The notes under the pieces are model-generated. The model ran no database searches and was not told the origin of the DNA. It saw only the letters and a program-made list of their open reading frames with translations. Below are positions 17,598 through 26,026 of a stretch of 33,970 bases of DNA, piece by piece (within the stretch, counting starts at the first letter, position 1; every line of letters starts with the position of its first letter). The DNA lies in contig JAGGYW010000003.1 of the NCBI GenBank assembly GCA_021162365.1, forward strand, positions 1 to 33,970, in the 5' to 3' direction. The DNA comes from Nanobdellota archaeon (GTDB lineage: Archaea; Nanobdellota; Nanobdellia; CSSed11-243R1). Both the position numbers and the translations under genes were made by a program.

Positions 17598-18863
17598 GAG
17601 TTTGTTGAAATTGGAGAGATTTTAGATGGAAAACATACAGGCGAGAAGGTCGCAATTCGTGGCTGGGTTTACAGAGAGAGGAAGCAAAAGACAGTTTCCT
17701 TCTTTTTAATTAGGGATGACTCCGGAATTATCCAGACGGCAATTAAGCCAGATTCTAAGTTTTGGGATGAAGCCCAGAAGTTGACAATTGAATCCTCTGT
17801 AAAGATTTGGGGAATAGTCAAGGAAGACAAGAGAGCCCCCGGCGGATATGAAATTCAGATAGAGAAACTTGAAATTGTCGGGTTGGCAGAAAGATTTCCA
17901 ATTACAAAAGACAAAAGTGAGGAATTTCTGAGAGATGTCAGACATTTATGGATTCGCAGCAGAAGAATGACTTTAATTTTCAAGGTTCGCAGCGCCGTTT
18001 TTGAAGCCATTCACGAATTTTACAAGCAGAAAGGATATTATGAAATTCAGGCACCAAGCTTTACCGGCTCTGCCTGCGAGGGTGGCTCTACATTATTTGA
18101 AGTGAAATACTTTGACAAAAAGGCGTATTTGACCCAGTCATGGCAGCTTTATGCTGAAGCAATGATATTTTCTTTGCAGAGAATTTACACTATTGCTCCA
18201 AGCTTTAGGGCTGAAAAAAGCAGAACAAGAAGACACCTCGCGGAATACTGGCATCATGAAATGGAAACTGCTTGGATGCAGTTTGAGGAGCTTTTGAAAT
18301 TCGAGGAGGAGTTCATAGCATTCGTGGCACACTATGTTGCAGAAAAATGTGAAAAAGAATTGAAAGAGCTTGGGAGGGATGTTGAAGAACTAAAAAAATT
18401 AAAGCCGCCGTTTAAGAGAATGAAATACGAAGAAGCAATTAAAAAGCTTGGAAAGGAATGGGGATACGATCTAACGGATGCAGATGAGAGAAAGCTTGTA
18501 GCAGAAATTGGAGCGCCAGTTTTTATAACTCACTTCCCGCGAGAGATGAAAGCATTTTACATGAGGCCTGACCCAAAAGACAAAAAAGTTGTGCTGGCAG
18601 CTGACTTGTTGATACCTGGCGTTGGGGAGACAACAGGTGGCAGCGAAAGAATTTATGACTTAAAGGAGTTGGAGGAATCACTAAAACTTTTCAAGCTTGA
18701 CAAAAAGGATTATGAATGGTATCTTGACTTAAGAAGGTATGGAACAATACCTCATTCCGGTTTCGGACTTGGAATTGAGAGATTAGTTATGTGGCTTTCA
18801 GGAGCAGAGCACATAATGGAAACAATTCCGTTCCCAAGGACAATTACAAGGTTATACCCATAG
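17598..18863 (+). CDS. asnS: Asparaginyl-tRNA synthetase
   Basis: Class II aaRS (GSACEGGSTLFEVKYF, SFRAEKSRTRRHLAEYWHHEMETAW, GFGLGIERLVMWLSG). Start refined to MEFVEIGEI from the 17544 track start. Confidence 0.9.
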   Translation, partial: EFVEIGEILDGKHTGEKVAIRGWVYRERKQKTVSFFLIRDDSGIIQTAIKPDSKFWDEAQKLTIESSVKIWGIVKEDKRAPGGYEIQIEKLEIVGLAERFPITKDKSEEFLRDVRHLWIRSRRMTLIFKVRSAVFEAIHEFYKQKGYYEIQAPSFTGSACEGGSTLFEVKYFDKKAYLTQSWQLYAEAMIFSLQRIYTIAPSFRAEKSRTRRHLAEYWHHEMETAWMQFEELLKFEEEFIAFVAHYVAEKCEKELKELGRDVEELKKLKPPFKRMKYEEAIKKLGKEWGYDLTDADERKLVAEIGAPVFITHFPREMKAFYMRPDPKDKKVVLAADLLIPGVGETTGGSERIYDLKELEESLKLFKLDKKDYEWYLDLRRYGTIPHSGFGLGIERLVMWLSGAEHIMETIPFPRTITRLYP

Positions 18864-18896
18864 CACCTTTTTAGGAAAAAGCTGCACCAAAAAGGA
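18863..18896 (+). repeat. Mirror/triplex hairpin element, copy E5
   Basis: GCA-CC-TTTTT-AGG-AAAAA-GC-TGC-ACC-AAAAAGGA. R2 AAAAAGGA mirrors AGGAAAAA. Confidence 0.75.
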
Positions 18897-18906
18897 GAGT
18901 GAAACC

Positions 18907-20043
18907 TTGCCATTTACAAATATATTTCACTGGATGCAAAAGCTGAATAATGAGTTAACAGAGGTTTACCTAACTTTGTATTTAAGGAAGTTTGCAATTA
19001 CTTTGGCGGGAGTTTTTATTCCAATTTATCTTCACACTATTGGGTACAACCTAAACGAAGTCTTGTTTGCGGTTGCAATCATGTATGCTGCGAAAGCTTT
19101 TCTTGCACCTGTTGCTTTGAAAGTCAGTGAAAAAATCGGTGTTAAGCACACTATAGTATTTAATGTTCCTGCGCTCCTTTTGTTTTTTTACTTCTTATAT
19201 CTGCTCCCAGATCACCCACATTATTTCGGGTATCTTGTAGCTCCGTTTATTGCAATGTCAAATGTAATGTTTTGGATACCCACAAATGGAATCTTCGCCA
19301 GATTTTCCCATAAGAAAAAGACAGGCAAGGAAACAAGTTATTTAATTTTAACCTCAAGGTTGAGTGGTGTTCTTGCTCCTTTAGTTGGTGGAATAATCCT
19401 AACAGAGCTTTCATTTAATTATCTTTTTGCAATTGTTGGGGGAATTTTAACTTTGAGTCTTGTGCCTCTTTTCCTTTCGAGAGATTATAGCTGCAAGCGA
19501 AAGGATGTTGGGATGAAAATAGTTCGTGAGCACACAAAATACTATTTTGCATACTTTGTTCAGGGTATTCTTGCAGCAACAACATTTTTAGTAATTCCTT
19601 TCCTTACTTTGTTTCTTCTTAAGTCATATCTTTCAGTAGGTTCAGTTTCCACGCTTTTGCTTGTCGGCTCGTTTTTTGTAATATTTGTTGTTGGTAAGTT
19701 GACAGATAAATTTGAAGGAAAACATCTCATCAAGCTTGGCGGTGCGGTTCTCTCTGTTTCATTCCTTATCCTAGCTTATGCAAAGTCTCCTTTGGTTGTT
19801 TATTCGGCGTCTTTCCTTGTTGGAATAGGTATAATAATGGCATTTCTTCCGATATTTGCAATCTCTTCGATAATTGCTAAGAAGTACAATGAAACAGAAT
19901 TCATGATGCTACGTGAAATTTTTATTGCTGCTGGTTCAACTTTCATGGTTCTCCTGCTTGTTCCCTTCCCAGATGTAGTTAAAATAAAAGTTGGACTTTT
20001 AGTTGCGGCATTGGCTTCCACCTACTTTGTTCTAATGAAATAG
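18907..20043 (+). CDS. MFS transporter
   Basis: Multiple TM segments, MFS-like; TTG start with SD GGAGAGTGA. Confidence 0.85.
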   Translation: MPFTNIFHWMQKLNNELTEVYLTLYLRKFAITLAGVFIPIYLHTIGYNLNEVLFAVAIMYAAKAFLAPVALKVSEKIGVKHTIVFNVPALLLFFYFLYLLPDHPHYFGYLVAPFIAMSNVMFWIPTNGIFARFSHKKKTGKETSYLILTSRLSGVLAPLVGGIILTELSFNYLFAIVGGILTLSLVPLFLSRDYSCKRKDVGMKIVREHTKYYFAYFVQGILAATTFLVIPFLTLFLLKSYLSVGSVSTLLLVGSFFVIFVVGKLTDKFEGKHLIKLGGAVLSVSFLILAYAKSPLVVYSASFLVGIGIIMAFLPIFAISSIIAKKYNETEFMMLREIFIAAGSTFMVLLLVPFPDVVKIKVGLLVAALASTYFVLMK

Positions 20044-20049
20044 AAGATT

Positions 20050-20185
20050 TTGTGGGTAATCTGCGTGCCCAGATGCATCACCTCCGTAGAGGCAACGCAG
20101 AGCTCACAAGATTACCATCCACATCAGAACCACCAGCGGGTTCCGATACCTCCTGCGACCGGAAAACCACCAGCGGGTTCTTCAA
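20050..20185. ncRNA. Structured intergenic region with 16-bp direct repeats, candidate ncRNA
   Basis: GGTAATC/GATTACC, TGCGT/ACGCA, CCTC-CGTA-GAGG nested pairing, then AACCACCAGCGGGTTC at 20128-20143 and 20165-20180. Confidence 0.45.
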
Positions 20186-20220
20186 TAAGTATATTAATTC
20201 CCCCAGATTTAAAATTTTTA

Positions 20221-20435
20221 TGAACAACAAGTTAGTGATTACAGCTTCAAAAACTGCTTTCCTTTTTGGATTGCTTATTTGGCTTTATGTAATTGCAATG
20301 CAGATTGCTCATCCGGAAAGTGTTAGCTGGACTTTTGTGTATTGGCTTCCCATTAGAATGGATTTTGTTGGAGAAGTCGCATTTGTTATTTTATTAGTTG
20401 GATTTTTCGTTTGGCAGTTAAACTCTAAATCTTAG
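20221..20435 (+). CDS. Small membrane protein
   Basis: MNNKLVITASKTAFLFGLLIWLYVIAM...; two TM segments. Track start at 20052 rejected. Confidence 0.65.
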
Positions 20436-21479
20436 CAATGCTCCAATTTGCATTTCGGCAAAGCGCTCTCCTGATTCGTGTTCTTTTGATATTATTACAA
20501 CTTTAGCTCCATTCTTTTCTGCATCGTCCATTATTTTATTTAATTCGTCAAACTTGTTTTCTTCCTTTAACTTTTCAATGTAATCATCTGATACCAAAAG
20601 AGTTTCGACAGCCCCATATTCAACTGCTCTTTTAACTTCATTTATTCCATATGTTGCCAAGCCGTCCTTAGAAACTTCTTCAAAGAATTTTTCAACTAAC
20701 CGTGTCTCCTCGGAAATTCTGCTTCCCTGCATTACTTTTTCAACGGCGCCTCTTTTAATCAGCTCGTTTATACCCGTTTTTCCATGGGTTGAAATTTTAA
20801 ACAGATGGATTTTCTTTTTTAATTCAGGGAATTTCTCAAGGGTTTTCTTAAGATTTTCAGAAAGGAAACCAACTCCCCCAAAAACAATTTTATTCACATT
20901 GTTGTTCTTTGCTGTTTCTTCAAGCAGTTTTGCCAATTCTACTAAAAATTCTTCTCTGCTTTTTTCATACAGCTTTTGAGTTTCTTTCTTTTTCCCTGGG
21001 AGAGATTTTGAAAGGTCAGAAATGTATTCTATCCCAAATTCTTTAAGTAAAGCAATTGTAGCATCCCCGTAATCTGCCGCACATAAAATTAGTTTTGGTT
21101 TTTTTGTGGATTCAACTGCATCTTTTATTCTTTTTATCTGCCAGCCTTGCCAGTTTTCTTTTTTAATAAGAACTACACTGCCTCTTTCAACTGTTACTGT
21201 GTGAAAAGAGCCATGGGGGACATTTGGGTTAGATGATTCAATAATTGTTCCAAGTACTCTAAGCATGTTTTTTTGGAATTCTACTTTTTCTACCTTTAGC
21301 TTTACTTTTAATTTAACTCTTTTTCCCTCTTGCTCGTCTGTTTTTTTGACAATTCTTGTTGTTTCGCTCTCAATTTCATCATTTTTGTCTATGATTCTTG
21401 AGAGTATCCAGATATCATCAAGGGTATCTACCTTTAATTTTAAAATTCCCTCTTTTTTATCTTCAAATATTATTTTCAT
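20418..21479 (-). CDS. pelA: Pelota, mRNA surveillance protein
   Basis: DDIWILSRIIDKNDEIESETTRI... and three-domain Pelota layout. Confidence 0.9.
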   Translation of the reverse strand: MKIIFEDKKEGILKLKVDTLDDIWILSRIIDKNDEIESETTRIVKKTDEQEGKRVKLKVKLKVEKVEFQKNMLRVLGTIIESSNPNVPHGSFHTVTVERGSVVLIKKENWQGWQIKRIKDAVESTKKPKLILCAADYGDATIALLKEFGIEYISDLSKSLPGKKKETQKLYEKSREEFLVELAKLLEETAKNNNVNKIVFGGVGFLSENLKKTLEKFPELKKKIHLFKISTHGKTGINELIKRGAVEKVMQGSRISEETRLVEKFFEEVSKDGLATYGINEVKRAVEYGAVETLLVSDDYIEKLKEENKFDELNKIMDDAEKNGAKVVIISKEHESGERFAEMQIGALLRFRV

Positions 21480-21567
21480 GTTTAATTTTACTCTTAGGGA
21501 ATATATAAAGTAAACTCTATTTTGTTGTTATAGAATACTTATAAATGCAAAATTCCTTTTTAGTATC

Positions 21568-21699
21568 ATGGTGAGGTATGAAGAGGAGCTAATCTGCCCA
21601 AGCTGTGGTTCTACAGAAATTGTTTTGCTTGAATCAACTGGCGAAATGTATTGTAAAAAGTGCGGAACCATACTTGAGGAAGAGCTTTTAAGAGCTTGA
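21568..21699 (+). CDS. Stand-alone TFB/TFIIB-type zinc ribbon microprotein
   Basis: MVRYEEELICPSCGSTEIVLLESTGEMYCKKCGTILEEELLRA*, below the ORF-track length cutoff. TATA CTTATAAATG upstream. Confidence 0.7.
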   Translation: MVRYEEELICPSCGSTEIVLLESTGEMYCKKCGTILEEELLRA

Positions 21700-21783
21700 A
21701 TGCATTAAACTTGCATTTGCTGATTCTAATAGTCATCTTAGGCCTCCACTAACTTTATTAATTTCAATTTGATTGATAATTCT

Positions 21784-22026
21784 ATGTGTTTCAAAGATTG
21801 GAAGAAATTAAAACCATGGGCAAGGGACGGAATTATCGGAGCAGTAGTTGGGGTAATTTTGTATGCATTGAGAGTCGGAGGCGTAACAATTCCATATTTG
21901 TCTGACTGGAATTCAGCAAACTTATCTCTTGGAGTGGTAGGGGTTACAATGGTGGTAGCATACGCTGTTGCAGGTGTATTTATAGGAGAATTAATAGCAC
22001 AAACAACAGGAAAAAGAAGAAAGTAA
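21784..22026 (+). CDS. Small membrane protein
   Basis: Two TM segments. Start uncertain (21769 or the internal ATG at 21784). Confidence 0.65.
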   Translation: MCFKDWKKLKPWARDGIIGAVVGVILYALRVGGVTIPYLSDWNSANLSLGVVGVTMVVAYAVAGVFIGELIAQTTGKRRK

Positions 22027-23130
22027 TCACTTAATTAGCATTAATGTTTGATATAAGATTCCAACTGCAAATATGAGTATTGAGTAATAGATAGGAATGC
22101 TTCCGCCCGGTACAAGCTTCTTGTATCCTTTTCTTTTTCTTGCTTTTAAAACCATAATCATTGTTAGTAATCCAAGTAATCCTCCAGCGTAGGTACCTGA
22201 TATCTGAAGGAATGCTACAAATCCAAGTTTAACATACACATAAATCAAAAATGGTATGAACGCAGAAAGGAACCAGGAAACTCTTTTATCTAACCCCATG
22301 TCATTTACATAAACATGCTTTATTGCATCTGAAAGAGCAATGAACGGAACACCCATAGCAATTAATACGAAGATGTCTCCAAGCACTCTATATATTGGCA
22401 GTCCAACCACTGCTACTTCTTTTACATTTGAGCCAAAGTTTCCAACGAATGTGTATGAGAATAAAATGTAAATTGCTAGTACAATGGCCATAGCAAGGGA
22501 AATTGCAGTTAGCACCTTTCTTTTCTTCTTTCCTAAAACCCTTTTCATTTCTGGGATAACATTGTACCCAAGGCATGAAAATAAAATTATGCCAAATGGC
22601 ACGAAAATTTTTGATGTATCCATTAGTGATGTGTTTGTGCTTTGTGTAGTTGGTATAAACACAACAATTAAGAAGATTAGAATTATTATCTTCAAAGCTG
22701 CAACTGCGAGGTCAAGTTTGTTAAATCTCTTGAAGCCAAAAAGTATGAGTGCTGCTGCAAAAACAAAATAGACGCTACCCATTATAACTGGGCTTCCTCC
22801 AAATAAATCTGCAAGTGCAAGACCTATAGCAATTAAGTAAGCTATCATAGCAGTATAAATTCCAAAGGTTTCAATAATTAATGTGAATATTTTCCCTCTT
22901 TTGCCAAAGTATTTTTTGGCAAGTCCAGATATCATGTGCTCTTTCTTCTCGTTTAGAGATAATTCAGCAATGTAAAGAGTCATTAATGTAGTTGCGATAC
23001 CTACAAGTATAATTGTTGTTAGTCCAGTAAGAAATCCGACCTGCGCAAAAACATATGGGAAGCCCAATATTGATGCACCAGCTACGGTGCTAACCATGAG
23101 TGCAATTGCAATTAAAAGCTTTGAATCCAT
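22027..23130 (-). CDS. Amino acid permease-like transporter
   Basis: MDSKLLIAIALMVSTVAGASILGFPYVFAQVGFLTGL...; start refined because the 23190 start overlaps tRNA-Glu. Confidence 0.8.
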   Translation of the reverse strand: MDSKLLIAIALMVSTVAGASILGFPYVFAQVGFLTGLTTIILVGIATTLMTLYIAELSLNEKKEHMISGLAKKYFGKRGKIFTLIIETFGIYTAMIAYLIAIGLALADLFGGSPVIMGSVYFVFAAALILFGFKRFNKLDLAVAALKIIILIFLIVVFIPTTQSTNTSLMDTSKIFVPFGIILFSCLGYNVIPEMKRVLGKKKRKVLTAISLAMAIVLAIYILFSYTFVGNFGSNVKEVAVVGLPIYRVLGDIFVLIAMGVPFIALSDAIKHVYVNDMGLDKRVSWFLSAFIPFLIYVYVKLGFVAFLQISGTYAGGLLGLLTMIMVLKARKRKGYKKLVPGGSIPIYYSILIFAVGILYQTLMLIK

Positions 23131-23197
23131 AAATAGTAAAGCTTTTAATATATTTATATTATTTTCTAACTTGTGCTTTAGTGCTCCCATAGTCTAG

Positions 23198-23234
23198 GAA
23201 CCCTTTCTTGGGAAGAAAGCGTTCACGGAAAGAA
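23198..23234 (+). repeat. Mirror/triplex hairpin element E6, D-loop intron
   Basis: GAA-CC-CTTTCTT-GGG-AAGAAAG-CG-TTC-ACG-GAAAGAA. Confidence 0.85.
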
Positions 23235-23280
23235 CCAAGAAGGGGATGGACAATCCGGTCAAGGATGCTGGACTCTCGCA

Positions 23281-23317
23281 ACACCCTTTCTTTCCAAGAA
23301 AGCGTGCACGGAAAGAA
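23281..23317 (+). repeat. Mirror/triplex hairpin element E7, anticodon-loop intron
   Basis: ACA-CC-CTTTCTT-TCC-AAGAAAG-CG-TGC-ACG-GAAAGAA; one A.C mismatch in the 3-bp helix. Confidence 0.85.
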
Positions 23318-23352
23318 CTTCCGTGGTGTTGGGGATATCCAGTGACCCGGGT

Positions 23353-23694
23353 TCAAATCCCGGTGGGAGCACTTTTATTTCTATATTCCCTCCTTGTCTC
23401 CTCAAGAATTCTTTCCAATTTTGATTTTGGTGTAAAAATTAATTTTATTGTTGATTTTGATAAGAGAGCATAATATACCGCTTCTGCGTAATAATTTTCC
23501 CACTTCTCTGAAACTTCTCTCAAGGAATTTTCAATTAGTTCTTCTCTAATGTGGAACTCATGAATATCTCCGTTTGGAATTATTTCTTCAACTGGAACAC
23601 AATTGCTGTTCATGTAAAGTCTGTATTTTAGATTGGCAATTGTAACTGCAACGCGTCTTTTGTATTCAAGCCAATCGTAAATTTTTTTCATCAT
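23353..23694 (-). CDS. Hypothetical protein ending antisense inside tRNA-Glu
   Basis: MMKKIYDWLEYKRRVAV...SAPTGI*; ATGA overlap with the MFS stop. Confidence 0.65.
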   Translation of the reverse strand: MMKKIYDWLEYKRRVAVTIANLKYRLYMNSNCVPVEEIIPNGDIHEFHIREELIENSLREVSEKWENYYAEAVYYALLSKSTIKLIFTPKSKLERILEETRREYRNKSAPTGI

Positions 23695-24854
23695 TTTCTC
23701 ACAAATGCAACTAGCATAATGCTTGCAGTTATAGAAAGAATGGCGGCATAGATAAATGGGGCATGTGCACCTAATGTGTCCCAAAGCGCACCCGCAATTA
23801 TACTTGCAGGCAATATTGCTAGACCGGTAGCTGTTTGGTAAACTCCCATCCCTGTTCCTTTCTCGTGCTTTGGAGATAGGTCAGAAACAAATGCTCTTGA
23901 AGTTCCGTTCACGAAAGCAATTTGAAGCCCGTAAAGTGCAAAGATGAGCCAGACGAAAATATTGGATGTGATAAAGGAAAATAAAATTGCTGTTGCTGCA
24001 AGCATAAGGTATCCAAGTAGAATTACTTTTTTCCTTCCAATTTTGTCAGACCAAATCCCAGCAGGCATTGCGAAGATGGCATAAACTATGTTATATGTTA
24101 GATAAACTAAGGGGATGACTGCTGTTGGTATTCCTAAATTTTGTGCCCTTAGAACATAAAATGCATAGCTAAAGTTTCCGAGATTAAATATAACTGATGT
24201 TAGAATGAACATTTTGTAGCTTTTGCTAAATCCTTTTAGCGAGAGCTTTACTTTTTTGTTTATTTTGTGCCTGACATCTTTTACGAAAAGCAGCACCACC
24301 GCCACTGCCAAAAATGCAGGTATTGTTGCGAGCCAGAATATTGTTCTATAGTTGTTGGTAAACCATCTCAAAAGGAGAAACGCAACTACTGTTCCGAGTA
24401 TTGCTCCACTTGTATCCATCATTCTGTGGAAGCCAAACCATTTTCCCCTCCTCTGCTTTTTAATTGATTCGGATATTAAAGCATCCCTTGGTGCGTCTCT
24501 AATTCCCTTCCCTAATCTGTCTATGAACCTTGCGCCTAAAACATGGAAGCCGCTTGTGGCTATTGCAAATAATGGTTTAGTTAATGCGGATAAAGTATAT
24601 CCTGTTGCTACAAGCAATTTCCTTTTCTTTATTTTGTCTGATATCCAGCCGGAAAATACCTTGAGAACTGATGCGCTGCTTTCTGCTATGCCTTCTATTA
24701 AGCCAATAAATGCTTTTGGCACGCCCAGAACATTAGCAAGAAATAATGGAAGGATGGGGAAAATCATCTCGCTGCTTGTATCCATTAAAAAACTTACCCA
24801 TCCAAGAGCAATTACATTCTTTTTAGCATCCTTCTTCAAGTTTGGCACCCACAT
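23691..24854 (-). CDS. MFS transporter
   Basis: IGLIEGIAESSASVLKVFSGWISDKIKKRK and 12-TM-like profile. Confidence 0.88.
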   Translation of the reverse strand: MWVPNLKKDAKKNVIALGWVSFLMDTSSEMIFPILPLFLANVLGVPKAFIGLIEGIAESSASVLKVFSGWISDKIKKRKLLVATGYTLSALTKPLFAIATSGFHVLGARFIDRLGKGIRDAPRDALISESIKKQRRGKWFGFHRMMDTSGAILGTVVAFLLLRWFTNNYRTIFWLATIPAFLAVAVVLLFVKDVRHKINKKVKLSLKGFSKSYKMFILTSVIFNLGNFSYAFYVLRAQNLGIPTAVIPLVYLTYNIVYAIFAMPAGIWSDKIGRKKVILLGYLMLAATAILFSFITSNIFVWLIFALYGLQIAFVNGTSRAFVSDLSPKHEKGTGMGVYQTATGLAILPASIIAGALWDTLGAHAPFIYAAILSITASIMLVAFVRK

Positions 24855-25194
24855 TTTCTACCAGTGTACCAATTCCATTTCCACCATCTCTTAAAAAGAT
24901 TATCTTTTTGTCAGCATTTATAAAGTATAATTCTTCTGCCGCATGAGGTAATCCATGAAAGTGTTTTTTCACAGCATCTACTATTTTTTCTGGAGTTGTT
25001 CGTATGTTAATATCGTGGATATACATTTGCCCCCTTTCAGAGATACTATATGTCCTAATACTGTGTGGAAGAAATTCAATTGCAGTATTGTAATCTCCCT
25101 TTCTTAGCATTTGCTCTATATGTGAGTAATTCTCGAGCTCTCCGGATGCCTCCAGTCCTTCTACAATCCTTTTTAACTCCTCGTCAGTAGTCAT
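24823..25194 (-). CDS. Hypothetical protein
   Basis: 123-aa ORF, TATTTATAAAAG upstream. Confidence 0.65.
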   Translation of the reverse strand: MTTDEELKRIVEGLEASGELENYSHIEQMLRKGDYNTAIEFLPHSIRTYSISERGQMYIHDINIRTTPEKIVDAVKKHFHGLPHAAEELYFINADKKIIFLRDGGNGIGTLVENVGAKLEEGC

Positions 25195-25205
25195 AATATT
25201 TTGAA

Positions 25206-25212
25206 GTAGTAA
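25206..25212. promoter_or_regulatory. Operator half-site in divergent promoter
   Basis: GTAGTAA immediately before TTCTTTTATAAATA. Confidence 0.4.
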
Positions 25213-25266
25213 TTCTTTTATAAATATAACGATTTGAATTTTCCATCAAAAGTCGGAGGTGATTAA

Positions 25267-25713
25267 ATGGCAACTAAGAGGCCAGGGGTTGATTTCCGTT
25301 TACAGGATGGTGAAAAAATACTGAGGAAAATAGCTCCCTCAAGATTAGCATTTTTGGTGTGGTATATCATTGGTGTTATACTTATTTTGGCGGTAATAAC
25401 ATTCCCCTTGGGGATACTCTTAATTTTATATGTGGAATTTGGAAAAGTTAGAGCTAATAAATTTTACATTACTAATAAGAGGATGGTGAGTGTGTACACT
25501 TTCTTAACTAAGAGGCTTTCTTCAGTTAAGTATTCCCAAGTTACAGACATACACTATACACAAGGGATATTAGGTAGGTTGCTTAACTATGGAGATATAC
25601 ACATAAACACAGCAGGAACAACTTTTATGGAGTTAGTTTTCTTTGGTGTTGAGAATCCAGAAGAAATAGAAGAACAAATAGAGAAATTATGGCAAAAGAA
25701 ATCCCATAAGTAA
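25267..25713 (+). CDS. PH-like (bPH2/YdbS-type) membrane protein
   Basis: Two TM segments then VRANKFYITNKRMVSVYTFLTKRLSSVKYSQVTDIHYTQGILGRLLNYGDIHI. Confidence 0.8.
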   Translation: MATKRPGVDFRLQDGEKILRKIAPSRLAFLVWYIIGVILILAVITFPLGILLILYVEFGKVRANKFYITNKRMVSVYTFLTKRLSSVKYSQVTDIHYTQGILGRLLNYGDIHINTAGTTFMELVFFGVENPEEIEEQIEKLWQKKSHK

Positions 25714-25775
25714 TTCTTTTTTCGCTACTTTTTTATACTACTTCTTTTTTGATGATTTTGTGCGGGGGTGCCGGA

Positions 25776-25820
25776 GAGCCTTTCTTTCTCGTGAGAAAGA
25801 AACCCTCGGGAAAGAAAGAG
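25776..25820 (+). repeat. Mirror/triplex hairpin element E8, D-loop intron
   Basis: GAG-CC-TTTCTTTCTC-GT-GAGAAAGAAA-CC-CTC-GGG-AAAGAAAGAG. 10/10 mirror R1/R2. Confidence 0.88.
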
Positions 25821-25850
25821 CACGGTACGGTCAAACGGGCCAGGCTTAGG

Positions 25851-25887
25851 CGACCTTTTCTTAAAAAGAAAAGCTCGACCAAAAGAA
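25851..25887 (+). repeat. Mirror/triplex hairpin element E9, anticodon-loop intron
   Basis: CGA-CC-TTTTCTT-AAA-AAGAAAA-GC-TCG-ACC-AAAAGAA. Confidence 0.85.
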
Positions 25888-25962
25888 GAGGTCGTGGATA
25901 CCTGGTGGGTTAGAGCCGCTGTGCCTTTTGGCACTTGGTGACCAATCCCTGCGGGAGTTCGA

Positions 25963-25999
25963 ACACCCTTTCTTTCCAAGAAAGCGTGTACGGAAAGAA
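25963..25999 (+). repeat. Mirror/triplex hairpin element E10, T-loop intron
   Basis: ACA-CC-CTTTCTT-TCC-AAGAAAG-CG-TGT-ACG-GAAAGAA. Confidence 0.87.
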
Positions 26000-26026
26000 A
26001 GCAGGTCGAAAGTCTCCTCCCCCGCA

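Larger units (their letters stand above)
23183..23371 (+). tRNA. tRNA-Glu(CTC) with D-loop and anticodon-loop introns
   Basis: GCTCCCA/TGGGAGC acceptor, CTGGA-CTCTCG|A-TCCAG, GGGTTCAAATCCC T-arm. Introns 23198-23253 and 23279-23336 leave a 75-nt mature tRNA. Confidence 0.88.
25762..26026 (+). tRNA. tRNA-Leu(TAG) with D-loop, anticodon-loop and T-loop introns and an over-long variable arm
   Basis: GCGGGGG/CCCCCGC acceptor, CCG..GGTCAAACGG D-arm, CCAGG-CTTAGG|A-CCTGG, GGGAG-TTCGA|GT-CTCCT T-arm. Confidence 0.85.

Noticed and set aside
6110-18896. GCACC...GCACC (and CGACC...CGACC) as simple target-site duplications of a mobile hairpin
   Set aside because: In the other copies the second segment is the complement of the first triplet followed by ACG/GGG, so the repeat is better explained as a 3-bp helix plus a conserved 3-nt spacer.
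20052-20220. N-terminal extension MGNLRAQMHHLRRG... of the small membrane protein
   Set aside because: It translates the structured, repeat-bearing spacer; a better start is MNNKLVITASK at 20221.
23246-23473. 75-aa plus-strand ORF
   Set aside because: Runs through tRNA-Glu; spurious.
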